A model generated the notes under the pieces. That model had not been told where the DNA came from, made no database searches, and saw only the letters and a program-made list of their open reading frames with translations. Below are positions 1-8,852 of a DNA stretch of 64,000 bases, one piece after another (position 1 is the stretch's first letter; every line of letters begins with the position of its first letter). The translations under genes and the position numbers were made by a program. The stretch is taken from assembly GCA_936908745.1 (NCBI GenBank), contig CAKZFX010000007.1, positions 1 to 64,000 on the forward strand, read 5' to 3'. Source of the stretch: an uncultured Chitinophagaceae bacterium (GTDB lineage Bacteria; Bacteroidota; Bacteroidia; Chitinophagales; Chitinophagaceae).

Positions 1-1
1 T

Positions 2-148
2 CGGCATGTTAAGATTTACACTCTTATAGACGCGAAGCATCCTGCACTAGAACAGCTGATTATTGCTGCTTGGTCAAAAGCAGAAAAAGATGTTTCCAAT
101 TGGCGAGAAAGCCTAAGAAAAAGGAAGGTTAACAATAGTATTGAGTGA
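2..148 (+). CDS. C-terminal fragment of an unrecognised protein (5' end outside window)
   Basis: An open frame runs from base 2 to a TGA at 146-148 and gives 48 residues, ending in a basic tail (RKRKVNNSIE). The other two forward frames contain early stops. No family is recognisable from this tail; it is mixed helical (a WSKAEKDVSNW stretch) and has no membrane segment. The next gene is on the opposite strand and converges on it, with 29 bases between the two stops. It is the likely end of a cytoplasmic protein, but the fragment is too short for a functional call. Confidence 0.45.
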   Translation, partial: RHVKIYTLIDAKHPALEQLIIAAWSKAEKDVSNWRESLRKRKVNNSIE

Positions 149-177
149 TTATATTTATTATTTAAAATGCTGAGATA

Positions 178-1296
178 TTATTTACGCCTTGCATTTTTCT
201 TTCGCTTTCCCCACCAGATATAAAATCCAGTTATCGGTAATGATGCGGCGATCATAGCGGCGAAGAATACCAGTATGCGCGTAGGCAGTCCTCCAATCCC
301 GCCGGTATGAATATCATACGTCATCCTGTTGGCGCGCTCTCCGCCATTAGCGTTTGCATACTCGCCCCAAAAAGCAGGCTGAAATTGTCTGCCTGTATAT
401 TGATTAAAGTAGAGATTGTCGGTGCGTGTAAATTTCCCTTCATCCAGATACATCATCACTTGGTAAGAGGCGCCGTCTGTTTCTGGTAGACGAATCTGGT
501 AATGACTGATTCCCGGATATTTTGCAGTAGCCGAAAGTTGAATACTGTCGATCGGATTGCCGACAATAGCAGTGCTATCTTTTTCTGAAGTGAATACAGG
601 AGGTTTAGGACGACTTTTTCCCCCGCTGAATAACCAATACTCGGCTTTCATTACATTCTCAAAACTCCATGCAAGACCAGTGATGATGCTAAAGATCAGC
701 ACGCAACTTGCATAAAATCCAAGCACTTTATGAAGATCAAAATTCAAGCGCCTGGGCGAAGCGTTCCATTTAACACGAAAGCTTGCTTTTCTCTGGTTTC
801 GCTTACGCGGCCACCATAATATAATTCCTGTCAGCGTGATGATTGCAAATATCACCGTGCTCCATGAAACGATGGGCTTGCCGATGTGCTGTGGCAACCA
901 CAGGTACATGTGCCCCCGCAACATAAAACGGAAAAATTCTGTATCCATGTTTTTCGTCTTGAGTACCTCTCCAGTATAGGGATTCAGAAATACAGACCAG
1001 TAATATGCATCTCTCCCTCTCTTTATAAAATGGACAGCAACTGATCTGTCTAGTTCATAAAATATAATCCGGGTTGGCTTTTTTCCGGGTAATTCCGCTG
1101 CTGCGATCTGCTCCACGCGCGAGGCAGCGAGATACGGTTTATCCTGGGGCTGTATGTTGATATAAGATTGAGTGAGTCGGGATAACTCCGGTTGAAAACA
1201 ATAAATCGCACCGGTAACTGCCATCACAAAAAAAACCAGCCCGGATAGTAATCCGAGCCAGCGATGTACAAAAAGAAATGTTGATTTGATGTTCAT
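178..1296 (-). CDS. PepSY-associated transmembrane protein (siderophore/iron uptake partner)
   Basis: The 372-residue protein has the PepSY_TM layout: a first membrane helix (HRWLGLLSG...VTGAIYCF), a long periplasmic PepSY part, then helices at IVSWSTVIFAIITLTGIILWW, VLGFYASCVLIFSIITGL and a last one near the C-terminus followed by a basic end (WWGKRKKNARRK). Members of this family sit next to TonB siderophore receptors and are thought to act in reduction or release of iron at the inner membrane. I chose ATG 1296 rather than the ATG at 1323 because it begins one base after the TAA of the upstream receptor gene and gives the usual family start (MNIKSTFLFVHRW). The two genes clearly form one minus-strand operon. 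The exact biochemical role is inferred from family and context. Confidence 0.85.
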   Translation of the reverse strand: MNIKSTFLFVHRWLGLLSGLVFFVMAVTGAIYCFQPELSRLTQSYINIQPQDKPYLAASRVEQIAAAELPGKKPTRIIFYELDRSVAVHFIKRGRDAYYWSVFLNPYTGEVLKTKNMDTEFFRFMLRGHMYLWLPQHIGKPIVSWSTVIFAIITLTGIILWWPRKRNQRKASFRVKWNASPRRLNFDLHKVLGFYASCVLIFSIITGLAWSFENVMKAEYWLFSGGKSRPKPPVFTSEKDSTAIVGNPIDSIQLSATAKYPGISHYQIRLPETDGASYQVMMYLDEGKFTRTDNLYFNQYTGRQFQPAFWGEYANANGGERANRMTYDIHTGGIGGLPTRILVFFAAMIAASLPITGFYIWWGKRKKNARRK

Positions 1297-1297
1297 G

Positions 1298-3643
1298 TTA
1301 CAGCTTAAGCGAAATACTGGCAATAAAATTTACAGGTTTCTGTGGCGTTCCATTGTTGTTCCAGTATTTTTCATTGGTCAGGTTATTACCTTTTATAGAA
1401 AATCGGTATTTGTTTGTTTCATAAAAAAGAGAACCACTTACCAGTGTATATGCTGGTACTTTAAAACTATTGGCTACATCGAACCATGAATCACCCACAT
1501 AATTTACACCATAGCCGATGCCAAAACCTTTGAGTGCCTGTTGGCGAAAATTATAGCTGATCCATAAGTTCCCAATATTAGTAGGACTGAATAATACATT
1601 TTTACCCTTCAATGCAGCTGAAGCATTTCGGTACTCATTTTTATTATAACCATATCCCGCCACTACGTTCATTCCGGACACAGGTCGTGCGATGATTTCG
1701 ATTTCTACACCGCGGCTTCGTTGTGTGCCATCCTGGAATGTGAAATTCTGGCCATTGACAAGTTCAGTCCTTGTTGAATTAGTAACGCTGATGTCATATA
1801 TACTGATACTGCCGGTAAGATTGGTATTAAAGAGGTCAAACTTTAGCCCGCCTTCGAGTTGATTACCATACTGTGGTTTCAAAACAAGTATGCTGTTGTC
1901 GGGCTGGGTAACAGGAGCAAGATTGACAAAGCCATTCATATAGTTACCAAATACCGAGACCTTATTTTTTAATAGCTGGTACACTAGTCCGAATTTCGGG
2001 GAAACAGAAGTTTGTTTGTAAGCTCCGGTATATAAACCTGTCGATTGATTGTACGTTCCCTCAGTAATATATCTATCTATACGAACACTCAGCATGGCCA
2101 TGAGATGGTTGGTAATGTTGACAACATCTGATGCGTAGACGCTTGCGTTTTTGGCGATGGTTGAAGTGGTAGTGAACCCTCTTGCTACTGACGCGGTATT
2201 TATTGCAGGTATACTAATGCCGCGAACTGTGCGCCTGATATTGATTGTATCGAAATTTACAGTAGCGCGGTAGAGTTCGTTATAATTGTAGTTATAATCA
2301 ACACCCGCCACGATACGGTTGCGGATATTCCCAATCTTAAAATCACCGATAAGGTTTTGCTGAAATTCGATGTTGCCAAATGTCTCAGGTGTTTGATTCC
2401 GCACTACGCGTGCATACATGGAATCATTGATCATATTGAGCGCAGTCCAGTACAGGCTTTTGTAGAATCCAACAGAATATAAATAATTGGTTTGCGATTT
2501 CCATTTATCACTGATCTTGTACTCGATTTGTGCCTGTATATTGTTAATGCCATTGTTAACATCGACGCTATTATTGATGTATGATTTTTTATAATCGAGC
2601 GGAAGATTTTTAAAGTTACGTACACTGGTATTGGCAAGGTTGCCAAGACCAAAGGATACGACTGTATAGTTGCCGCGTGTCATCTCCAGGTCAAGGATGA
2701 ACTTCAACCGGTCGCTGACCTGGTAGGAGAAGGTAGGAGCGATGGTATAATTTTTATTGAATCCTTGGTCCTGGAAACTTCCTTCGGATTGTGCTGCAGC
2801 ATTTACTCTCAGCAATGCAGATTTATTTTTATTGATAGGTGTGTTGATGTCGGCTGTTACTCTTCCAAATTCAAAACTCCCGGCAGCAAAACCTATTTCA
2901 CCTCCGAATTTTTCATAGGGTCTCTTTGTAACATAGTTGTAGACTCCGCCGAAAGTTACGTTGCGGTTACTCCCGAAGAGTGTCCCTGATGGCCCTTTGA
3001 TCGATTCCACACGTTCCAGGATGGCAGGGTTCAAAGGAACGATCGCGCTCGTTGCCATGCCATTTCTCATGCCAATCGTTGTTGAAAACCCACGCATACT
3101 AAGTCCCATTGATCCTCCGGCGGAAAAATTAGGTACAGAGCCTGGCACATTCCGATAGATGTCTGTGCGTTCAATGATTACCTGTTCCTGTATCAATCCG
3201 CGGCCCACAACATTATAGACTTGGGGATTTTCAAGGTTGCGTAGGGGCATGCGTGCAACATACTCACTCGATTTATAAACGAATTTGCTTTTTGCGCTCG
3301 TAACAATAACTTCCTGTAATTGACTATTAGAAATCTCAAGTTGTATATCTACAGAAGTTATCTCGTTGGCAACCACATTGACCGTCTTTTTTACAGTTTC
3401 ATACCCGATGAACGTAGCTTCCAGTTGATAAGTGCCTGGTGTTATTTTAGAAATGCTAAAATGCCCTTCTTCGTCAGTTATAGTATTTCGTCCGTTTTCG
3501 GTGATATTTATTGAAACAAATGGTGCGGCCTGATTGTCGTTAGTAATTATTCGGCCTTTAATTGTCCCACTCTGACCAAGGGAAGCTAGGGTAGTCATCA
3601 ATGTTATGAATACTAAGAATATCTGTTTGTAGATTGTCCTCAT
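1298..3643 (-). CDS. TonB-dependent siderophore receptor
   Basis: The 781-residue protein has a signal peptide (residues 1-23, ending SLGQS), a carboxypeptidase-regulatory-like domain at about 25-110 (GTIKGRIITND...GYETVKKTV), a plug domain at about 120-240 (NVVGRGLIQEQVIIERTDIYRNVPG, MRGFSTT, ERVESIKGPSGTLFGS) and a 22-strand type barrel ending in the outer-membrane signature YRFSIKGNNLTNEKYWNN...ASISLKL with a C-terminal hydrophobic residue. The plug and barrel resemble the FpvA/FhuE hydroxamate or pyoverdine receptor group. It would import ferric siderophore across the outer membrane with TonB energy. The PepSY membrane gene follows after one base. A Fur-type site was not recognised by eye upstream. 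Siderophore specificity cannot be read from the sequence. Confidence 0.92.
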   Translation of the reverse strand: MRTIYKQIFLVFITLMTTLASLGQSGTIKGRIITNDNQAAPFVSINITENGRNTITDEEGHFSISKITPGTYQLEATFIGYETVKKTVNVVANEITSVDIQLEISNSQLQEVIVTSAKSKFVYKSSEYVARMPLRNLENPQVYNVVGRGLIQEQVIIERTDIYRNVPGSVPNFSAGGSMGLSMRGFSTTIGMRNGMATSAIVPLNPAILERVESIKGPSGTLFGSNRNVTFGGVYNYVTKRPYEKFGGEIGFAAGSFEFGRVTADINTPINKNKSALLRVNAAAQSEGSFQDQGFNKNYTIAPTFSYQVSDRLKFILDLEMTRGNYTVVSFGLGNLANTSVRNFKNLPLDYKKSYINNSVDVNNGINNIQAQIEYKISDKWKSQTNYLYSVGFYKSLYWTALNMINDSMYARVVRNQTPETFGNIEFQQNLIGDFKIGNIRNRIVAGVDYNYNYNELYRATVNFDTINIRRTVRGISIPAINTASVARGFTTTSTIAKNASVYASDVVNITNHLMAMLSVRIDRYITEGTYNQSTGLYTGAYKQTSVSPKFGLVYQLLKNKVSVFGNYMNGFVNLAPVTQPDNSILVLKPQYGNQLEGGLKFDLFNTNLTGSISIYDISVTNSTRTELVNGQNFTFQDGTQRSRGVEIEIIARPVSGMNVVAGYGYNKNEYRNASAALKGKNVLFSPTNIGNLWISYNFRQQALKGFGIGYGVNYVGDSWFDVANSFKVPAYTLVSGSLFYETNKYRFSIKGNNLTNEKYWNNNGTPQKPVNFIASISLKL

Positions 3644-3867
3644 AGCAATTTGAAAATTTTCGGCGAAATTGGTTTTGAAGCAACATACAGGTTTATGTTT
3701 TCAGGAATAATGATTTACGAAAACAGTAAAATCATAGTTGAATACAGCTTGTTATTTAATTTATCGTGTTAAAATTAATTGCCAATTGTTCGTAAGTGGG
3801 ACATACTTTGGTTATGAAGAATGTCAAAAAAAATGCTAGCATATTCCATTTAATTAGTGTATTTTTT

Positions 3868-3894
3868 AAAATCTGAAACACAGTATCAGATTTT
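3868..3894. promoter_or_regulatory. Perfect 9-bp inverted repeat, candidate operator
   Basis: AAAATCTGA and TCAGATTTT form a perfect inverted repeat with a 9-base spacer (AACACAGTA), centred about 115 bases upstream of the first gene of the efflux island. Arm length and spacing suit a dimeric regulator; no run of T follows, which argues against a terminator. The binding protein is unknown, and no ArsR, MerR or Fur gene lies beside it. Confidence 0.4.
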
Positions 3895-3972
3895 CACTGT
3901 CATTTAAAAAAGTATCTGGAGTTTTTTCGTTAAAAAAATATGACAATACAACCAATTACATGGTTTTATATA

Positions 3973-3980
3973 TATATTTG
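3973..3980 (+). promoter_or_regulatory. Candidate -7 box (TATATTTG) for the metal-efflux island
   Basis: The box matches TAnnTTTG, the Bacteroidota housekeeping -7 element. Transcription would start near 3987, only about seven bases before ATG 3994, so either the leader is extremely short or the true promoter lies further upstream. No clear -33 TTG was found at the expected distance. Confidence 0.3.
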
Positions 3981-3993
3981 TTCCGTGAAAAAA

Positions 3994-4341
3994 ATGCTGG
4001 CTAAAATATTCTTCATTTTGGGACTGGGAATACTTCTTTCCCACCAGCTGGTTTCACACGACCATCACGAGGACCATCTTGGTACCACTGCCGATATTGA
4101 AAATGTTCTTCATACCAACAGTTTTCCCACTCACTCTATCGATCACGTTTTTTCTGCTGAAACCAAATCAGTTGAACTTACCAAGTGGGTAAAAGAAACC
4201 AAACTGGTGCTTGCCTACATGTATGTGCAGTTACTGGCACCGGAAGATCCAGTTTTTGCTACGGCAGAGTTAGAAGATACCCCTGCGCTGATCACCCCTC
4301 ATTTCACCAGCCCATCCAGGCGTGGTCCCCCTGCCTGCTAA
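3994..4341 (+). CDS. Small His-rich exported protein at head of metal-efflux island
   Basis: The 115-residue product begins MLAKIFFILGLGILLSHQ, a signal-peptide-like segment, followed directly by a metal-ligand-rich stretch (HDHHEDH). The rest is hydrophilic and ends SRRGPPAC. Small His-rich exported proteins are often found just before CzcA/CusA genes in this phylum; a periplasmic metal-binding or sensing role is inferred from composition and position. The start is uncertain: a GTG at 3985 would add three residues (MKK), and an ATG at 3940 would put 18 residues ahead of the signal segment, which looks wrong. The RND gene follows after 144 non-coding bases. Confidence 0.6.
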   Translation: MLAKIFFILGLGILLSHQLVSHDHHEDHLGTTADIENVLHTNSFPTHSIDHVFSAETKSVELTKWVKETKLVLAYMYVQLLAPEDPVFATAELEDTPALITPHFTSPSRRGPPAC

Positions 4342-4485
4342 TCACCAGCAGGTCGTTTTTCCATTGACATAGTTATAACTGGCATAGCTACCTGCTATTG
4401 TGCTGTATTTATTCGCAAAACGTTTCTGCGTTTGCGCCATCCATACAGCGTGAACATTTTACATCATGAATAACAGGTAAGTAGT

Positions 4486-7400
4486 ATGCTCAACAAAATC
4501 ATTGATTTTTCGGTCAGGAATAAACTGATCATTGGTCTTTTTGTCCTCGCCCTAATTGGTTACGGCAGTTACCAGGTAAAAAAACTGCCCATTGATGCCG
4601 TTCCCGATATCACCGACAACCAGGTGCAGGTAATCACCGTTGCTCCTGCACTTGGCGCACCGGAAGTAGAACGCTTGATCACATTCCCCATTGAACAAGC
4701 CAATGCCAACATTCCCGGCCTTAAAGAAATAAGAAGTTTTTCCCGTTTTGGTCTCTCTGTTGTCACTATCGTATTTGATGATGCCACCGATGTATACTGG
4801 GCTAGACAGCAGGTAACTGAAAGACTGCAACAGGCACAGGAACAAATACCCAAAGGTTTTGGTACTCCTAAACTCGCACCTGTCACCACAGGATTAGGTG
4901 AAATTTATCAGTATGCAGTACGACCAAAGAAAGGATATGAAAGTAAATATTCGGCAATGGAACTGCGCACGATACAGGACTGGATCGTACGCAGACAATT
5001 ACTCGGTGTTCCTGGAGTGGCCGACGTCAGCAGTTTCGGTGGCTATCTCAAGCAGTATGAGATCGCGGTGGTACCCGCTAAATTAAAAGCAAATAATATA
5101 ACGATCAACGACGTCTTTAATGCACTTGAAGCTAACAATGAAAATACCGGTGGAGCTTATATAGAAAAAGGTCCAACTGTTCTATTCATCCGTAGTGAAG
5201 GCTTAATTGGCACACCGGCAGATATTGAAAATGTAGTGGTAAAAAATATTAGTAATGGGGCGCCATTACTAATCCGCGATGTAGCCGAAGTAAAGCTTGG
5301 CAGTGCCACACGTTACGGCGCGATGACTTATAATGGTGTGCAGGAAGTGTCCGGTGCTATTGTAATGATGTTGAAAGGTGCTAATAGCAACGAGGTAATA
5401 AAAAATATTAAAGAAAGGATCGAACAGATTCAAAAGACTTTGCCGGAAGGAGTAGTGATCGATCCTTTCCTTGATCGGACGAAGATGGTTAACAATTCAA
5501 TCAGTACCGTATCCAAAAACTTACTGGAGGGAGCGCTGATAGTGATATTCGTACTGGTTCTTTTTCTTGGTAACCTGCGAGCAGGATTATTGGTTGCTTC
5601 TGTGATCCCGCTGTCCATGCTCTTTGCCATTATACTGATGAATGCATTTGGTGTAAGTGGAAACCTGATGAGCTTGGGAGCGCTGGATTTTGGACTAATC
5701 GTCGACGGTGCGGTAATTATTGTGGAAGCAGTCATGCACCGGCTTTCACATAACAAGCAGTTTGCCAGCATTGCGCGGCTCACACAACCCCAGATGGATG
5801 GCGAAGTAAAGCAATCTGCGAGCCGCATGATGAACAGTGCAGTGTTCGGTCAGATCATTATCCTCATCGTGTACCTGCCAATCTTTTCACTGGAAGGCAT
5901 CGAAGGCAAAATGTTCAAACCGATGGCGCAGACCGTTGCATTTGCATTGCTTGGGGCATTCATTCTCTCACTAACCTATATCCCGATGATGAGTGCACTA
6001 TTCCTGAGCAAGAAAGTATCACACAAGAAAAACTTCTCCGATAAAATGATGGCTCGTATCGAACGGAGCTACCAGCGTATGCTGGAAAAAGTATTGAAGA
6101 TCCCGCGTCTAATTATTATCTCGGTAATCGCAGCATTCTTTGTCGCTGTATTTATTCTTACAAGGCTTGGTGGTGAATTTATCCCCTCACTTCCTGAAGG
6201 TGATTTTGCAGTAGAAACAAGGGTGCTTCCTGGAAGCAATTTAAACACATCCATGAATGCCGTCAATAATGGTGCAAGAATTCTACGGGAGAAATTCCCT
6301 GAGGTGGTTGAAGTCGTTGGCAAAACCGGCAGCAGTGAAATACCGACTGATCCTATGCCAATCGATGCCAGTGATATGATGGTGATCCTAAAGGATAAAA
6401 GCGAGTGGACATCCGCGAGTACGTATCCCGAACTGGAACAAAAGATGGCAAAGGCGCTTGAAGATGTCCCAGGCGTGACCTATGGTTTTCAATATCCCGT
6501 GCAGATGCGTTTCAACGAACTGATCTCCGGGGCAAGACAGGATGTGGTGTGTAAAATATTTGGAGAGAATTTGGACACACTTGCCTTATATGCTGGTAAG
6601 GTCGGAAGTATTGTTAATACAGTAAAAGGTTCCAGCGGTTTGTACGTGGAAGCAGTGACAGGTATGCCTCAAATCGTGATACAATACAATCGCGCTGCAA
6701 TTGCTGAATATGGATTGAATATAGCTGATATTAATAACGTAGTCAATACTGCTTTTGCCGGTCAGAGTAGTGGAACAGTGTATGAAGGTGAAAAGCGCTT
6801 TGAACTTGTGGTGCGATTAAGTGGTGATCAGCGGAAAAATTTACAGGACGTACAAAACCTGTTGGTCCCGACTGCCAGAGAGATGCAAATTCCACTAAAT
6901 AACGTAGCAAAGGTAGAAATCATCGATGGCCCCAACCAGATTCAACGGGAAGATGCACAGCGAAGGATTATTGTTGGCTTTAACGTTCGTGGACGTGATG
7001 TACAGAGCATGGTGAAGGAGTTACAGGAAAAGGTGGCAACGCAAGTGAAATTGCCAGCAGGTTATTATATCACGTATGGTGGCGCTTTTGAGAACCTGGT
7101 TGCTGCACGACAGCGCCTTTCGATTGCGGTGCCTGTATCCCTATTGCTCATTTTCCTGATGCTTTATTTCGCGTTCCGCTCAGTGAAACATGGACTGCTT
7201 ATTTATTCTGCTATTCCGTTATCGGCTATCGGTGGCATACTCGCACTCGCTATACGGGGAATGCCGTTCAGTATATCAGCCGGTGTCGGTTTCATTGCGC
7301 TGTTTGGTGTGGCGGTACTCAATGGTATCGTACTGGTGGCAGAATTTAACCGCCTGAAAAATGAAGGATTGAATGACCTGCGGGCAATTGTGTTGCAAGG

Positions 7401-8844
7401 GACAAAGACACGTCTGCGTCCTGTACTAATGACGGCCTTTGTAGCCTCACTCGGGTTTTTGCCGATGGCGATCAGTACTGGTGAAGGAGCAGAAGTACAG
7501 CGGCCATTAGCGACTGTCGTCATCGGTGGCCTGCTCATTGCCACTTTCCTCACACTATTTGTATTACCCATCCTATACATCATGTTTGAAAAGGGAATAA
7601 AACGTAAAAAGAAACCGCCGGTGGTAGCTGCGGTACTCTTGCCAATGCTATTACTCAGCTTGCAGGGCATCACACAATCTGCTGCCACTCCGATCAGTTT
7701 GCAGGCAGCTACAGATACTGCCTTAAAAAACAATTTGCTCGTACGTAACGAACGACTGCGTGCAGACTACCAGCAACTGCTGATCAAAACAGCACGTACG
7801 ATGGCGCCAACCACTATCGCAGCAGACGTTGGACAGATCAACAGTGCCTATGTGGACACCCGTTTGGGAATTTCGCAAACGCTAAGCTTCCCCAAAGTTT
7901 ATTCTTCCCAGCGGCAACTCTTCACTGCTGAATGGAACAGTGGAGTGCTCACAGCAAAAGTGCGGGAAGCTGAACTGAAAAAACAGGTGGCGAAGCAGTA
8001 TTACCAGTTGCTTTATTTACACCAGAAGCGTGAACTGCTGTTAGAAAATGATAGCCTGTTCACCGGTTTTCTGAACAAAGCAACGCTGCGTTTCCAGAAA
8101 GGAGAAAGCAATATCCTGGAAAAAACAACAGCCGAAAACCAGAAAGGACAAATCGCCGTGCAACTGGCCGAACTGGAAAATGATATTGCACTCGTGCAGT
8201 TACAACTGCAACTGTTGCTTAATACAATGATCCCTTATACCGTGATCACAGAAGCCGCAAAACCTGTGGTTGCGAGTGCGGCTGACAGTTCGCTTCTCGG
8301 CTCACATCCTTACCTGCTATATTTAAAACAGCGGGAAGAAGTAGCTATTGCTACCACGGCAGCCGAGAAAGCAAAGCTGCTTCCTAATCTTAATCTCGGT
8401 TATGGTATTATGAGCATTAAAGGCGTCGGCGCTAATAATAAAACCTACAACAGCACACCGCAGTTCCAGGCTGTACAGGTGGGTCTTGCTATTCCCCTTT
8501 TTAATAGAGCTCAAAAAGCAAGAATCAGTGCTTCTCAGCTGAACCAGCGTTTGGTTAAAAGTGAATACGAGGCAGGTGTGAAAAGTATGGAAAATGCTTT
8601 CCAGGCTGCACTGGTGCGGTATGAAAAATTCCGGCAAACGGTCAGCTACTTTGAAACCACGGCGCTTAAGAATGCAGATACCATCGTTGCCACAGCCGAT
8701 AAGCAATTCGTCAACGGGCAGATCAATTACCTGGAGTGGGTGATATTGGTCAACCAGTCAGTGGCCATTCATAGTGATTATATAGAAGCCGTTCGCTCAC
8801 TCAACGAAAGTGCTGTTGAAATCAATTCATTTATCAATAAATAG
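4486..8844 (+). CDS. CusA/CzcA-family heavy-metal RND pump fused to a TolC-like outer-membrane channel domain
   Basis: The 1452-residue protein is two proteins in one. Residues 1 to about 1035 are a full RND pump: start MLNKIIDFSVRNKLIIGLFV, a periplasmic porter domain, and the heavy-metal RND proton-relay signature in TM4 (DFGLIVDGAVIIVE, two Asp and one Glu). Residues about 1045-1450 form an outer-membrane factor: a second hydrophobic segment (VVAAVLLPMLLLSLQG), a long coiled-coil hairpin region and the closing YLEWVILVNQSVAIHSDYIEAV stretch typical of OEP proteins. It would drive metal cations from periplasm or cytoplasm to the outside with proton antiport. RND-channel fusions of this kind are known in Bacteroidota CusA/CzcA proteins. 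The adaptor gene follows after 8 bases. The ion is not determined; neighbours suggest divalent metals. Confidence 0.93.
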   Translation: MLNKIIDFSVRNKLIIGLFVLALIGYGSYQVKKLPIDAVPDITDNQVQVITVAPALGAPEVERLITFPIEQANANIPGLKEIRSFSRFGLSVVTIVFDDATDVYWARQQVTERLQQAQEQIPKGFGTPKLAPVTTGLGEIYQYAVRPKKGYESKYSAMELRTIQDWIVRRQLLGVPGVADVSSFGGYLKQYEIAVVPAKLKANNITINDVFNALEANNENTGGAYIEKGPTVLFIRSEGLIGTPADIENVVVKNISNGAPLLIRDVAEVKLGSATRYGAMTYNGVQEVSGAIVMMLKGANSNEVIKNIKERIEQIQKTLPEGVVIDPFLDRTKMVNNSISTVSKNLLEGALIVIFVLVLFLGNLRAGLLVASVIPLSMLFAIILMNAFGVSGNLMSLGALDFGLIVDGAVIIVEAVMHRLSHNKQFASIARLTQPQMDGEVKQSASRMMNSAVFGQIIILIVYLPIFSLEGIEGKMFKPMAQTVAFALLGAFILSLTYIPMMSALFLSKKVSHKKNFSDKMMARIERSYQRMLEKVLKIPRLIIISVIAAFFVAVFILTRLGGEFIPSLPEGDFAVETRVLPGSNLNTSMNAVNNGARILREKFPEVVEVVGKTGSSEIPTDPMPIDASDMMVILKDKSEWTSASTYPELEQKMAKALEDVPGVTYGFQYPVQMRFNELISGARQDVVCKIFGENLDTLALYAGKVGSIVNTVKGSSGLYVEAVTGMPQIVIQYNRAAIAEYGLNIADINNVVNTAFAGQSSGTVYEGEKRFELVVRLSGDQRKNLQDVQNLLVPTAREMQIPLNNVAKVEIIDGPNQIQREDAQRRIIVGFNVRGRDVQSMVKELQEKVATQVKLPAGYYITYGGAFENLVAARQRLSIAVPVSLLLIFLMLYFAFRSVKHGLLIYSAIPLSAIGGILALAIRGMPFSISAGVGFIALFGVAVLNGIVLVAEFNRLKNEGLNDLRAIVLQGTKTRLRPVLMTAFVASLGFLPMAISTGEGAEVQRPLATVVIGGLLIATFLTLFVLPILYIMFEKGIKRKKKPPVVAAVLLPMLLLSLQGITQSAATPISLQAATDTALKNNLLVRNERLRADYQQLLIKTARTMAPTTIAADVGQINSAYVDTRLGISQTLSFPKVYSSQRQLFTAEWNSGVLTAKVREAELKKQVAKQYYQLLYLHQKRELLLENDSLFTGFLNKATLRFQKGESNILEKTTAENQKGQIAVQLAELENDIALVQLQLQLLLNTMIPYTVITEAAKPVVASAADSSLLGSHPYLLYLKQREEVAIATTAAEKAKLLPNLNLGYGIMSIKGVGANNKTYNSTPQFQAVQVGLAIPLFNRAQKARISASQLNQRLVKSEYEAGVKSMENAFQAALVRYEKFRQTVSYFETTALKNADTIVATADKQFVNGQINYLEWVILVNQSVAIHSDYIEAVRSLNESAVEINSFINK

Positions 8845-8852
8845 TTTAACTG

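Larger units (their letters stand above)
3644..3984. other. Divergent intergenic region between iron uptake and metal efflux units
   Basis: This AT-rich gap of about 340 bases separates the minus-strand receptor operon from the plus-strand efflux island and must hold both promoters. It contains a perfect 9-bp inverted repeat (3868-3894, listed separately) and a TATATTTG box (3973-3980) matching the Bacteroidota -7 consensus TAnnTTTG. No credible coding region was found. Confidence 0.6.

Noticed and set aside
3833..3842. ATGCTAGCAT perfect palindrome as an operator
   Set aside because: Only five bases per arm; expected by chance in a gap of this size.
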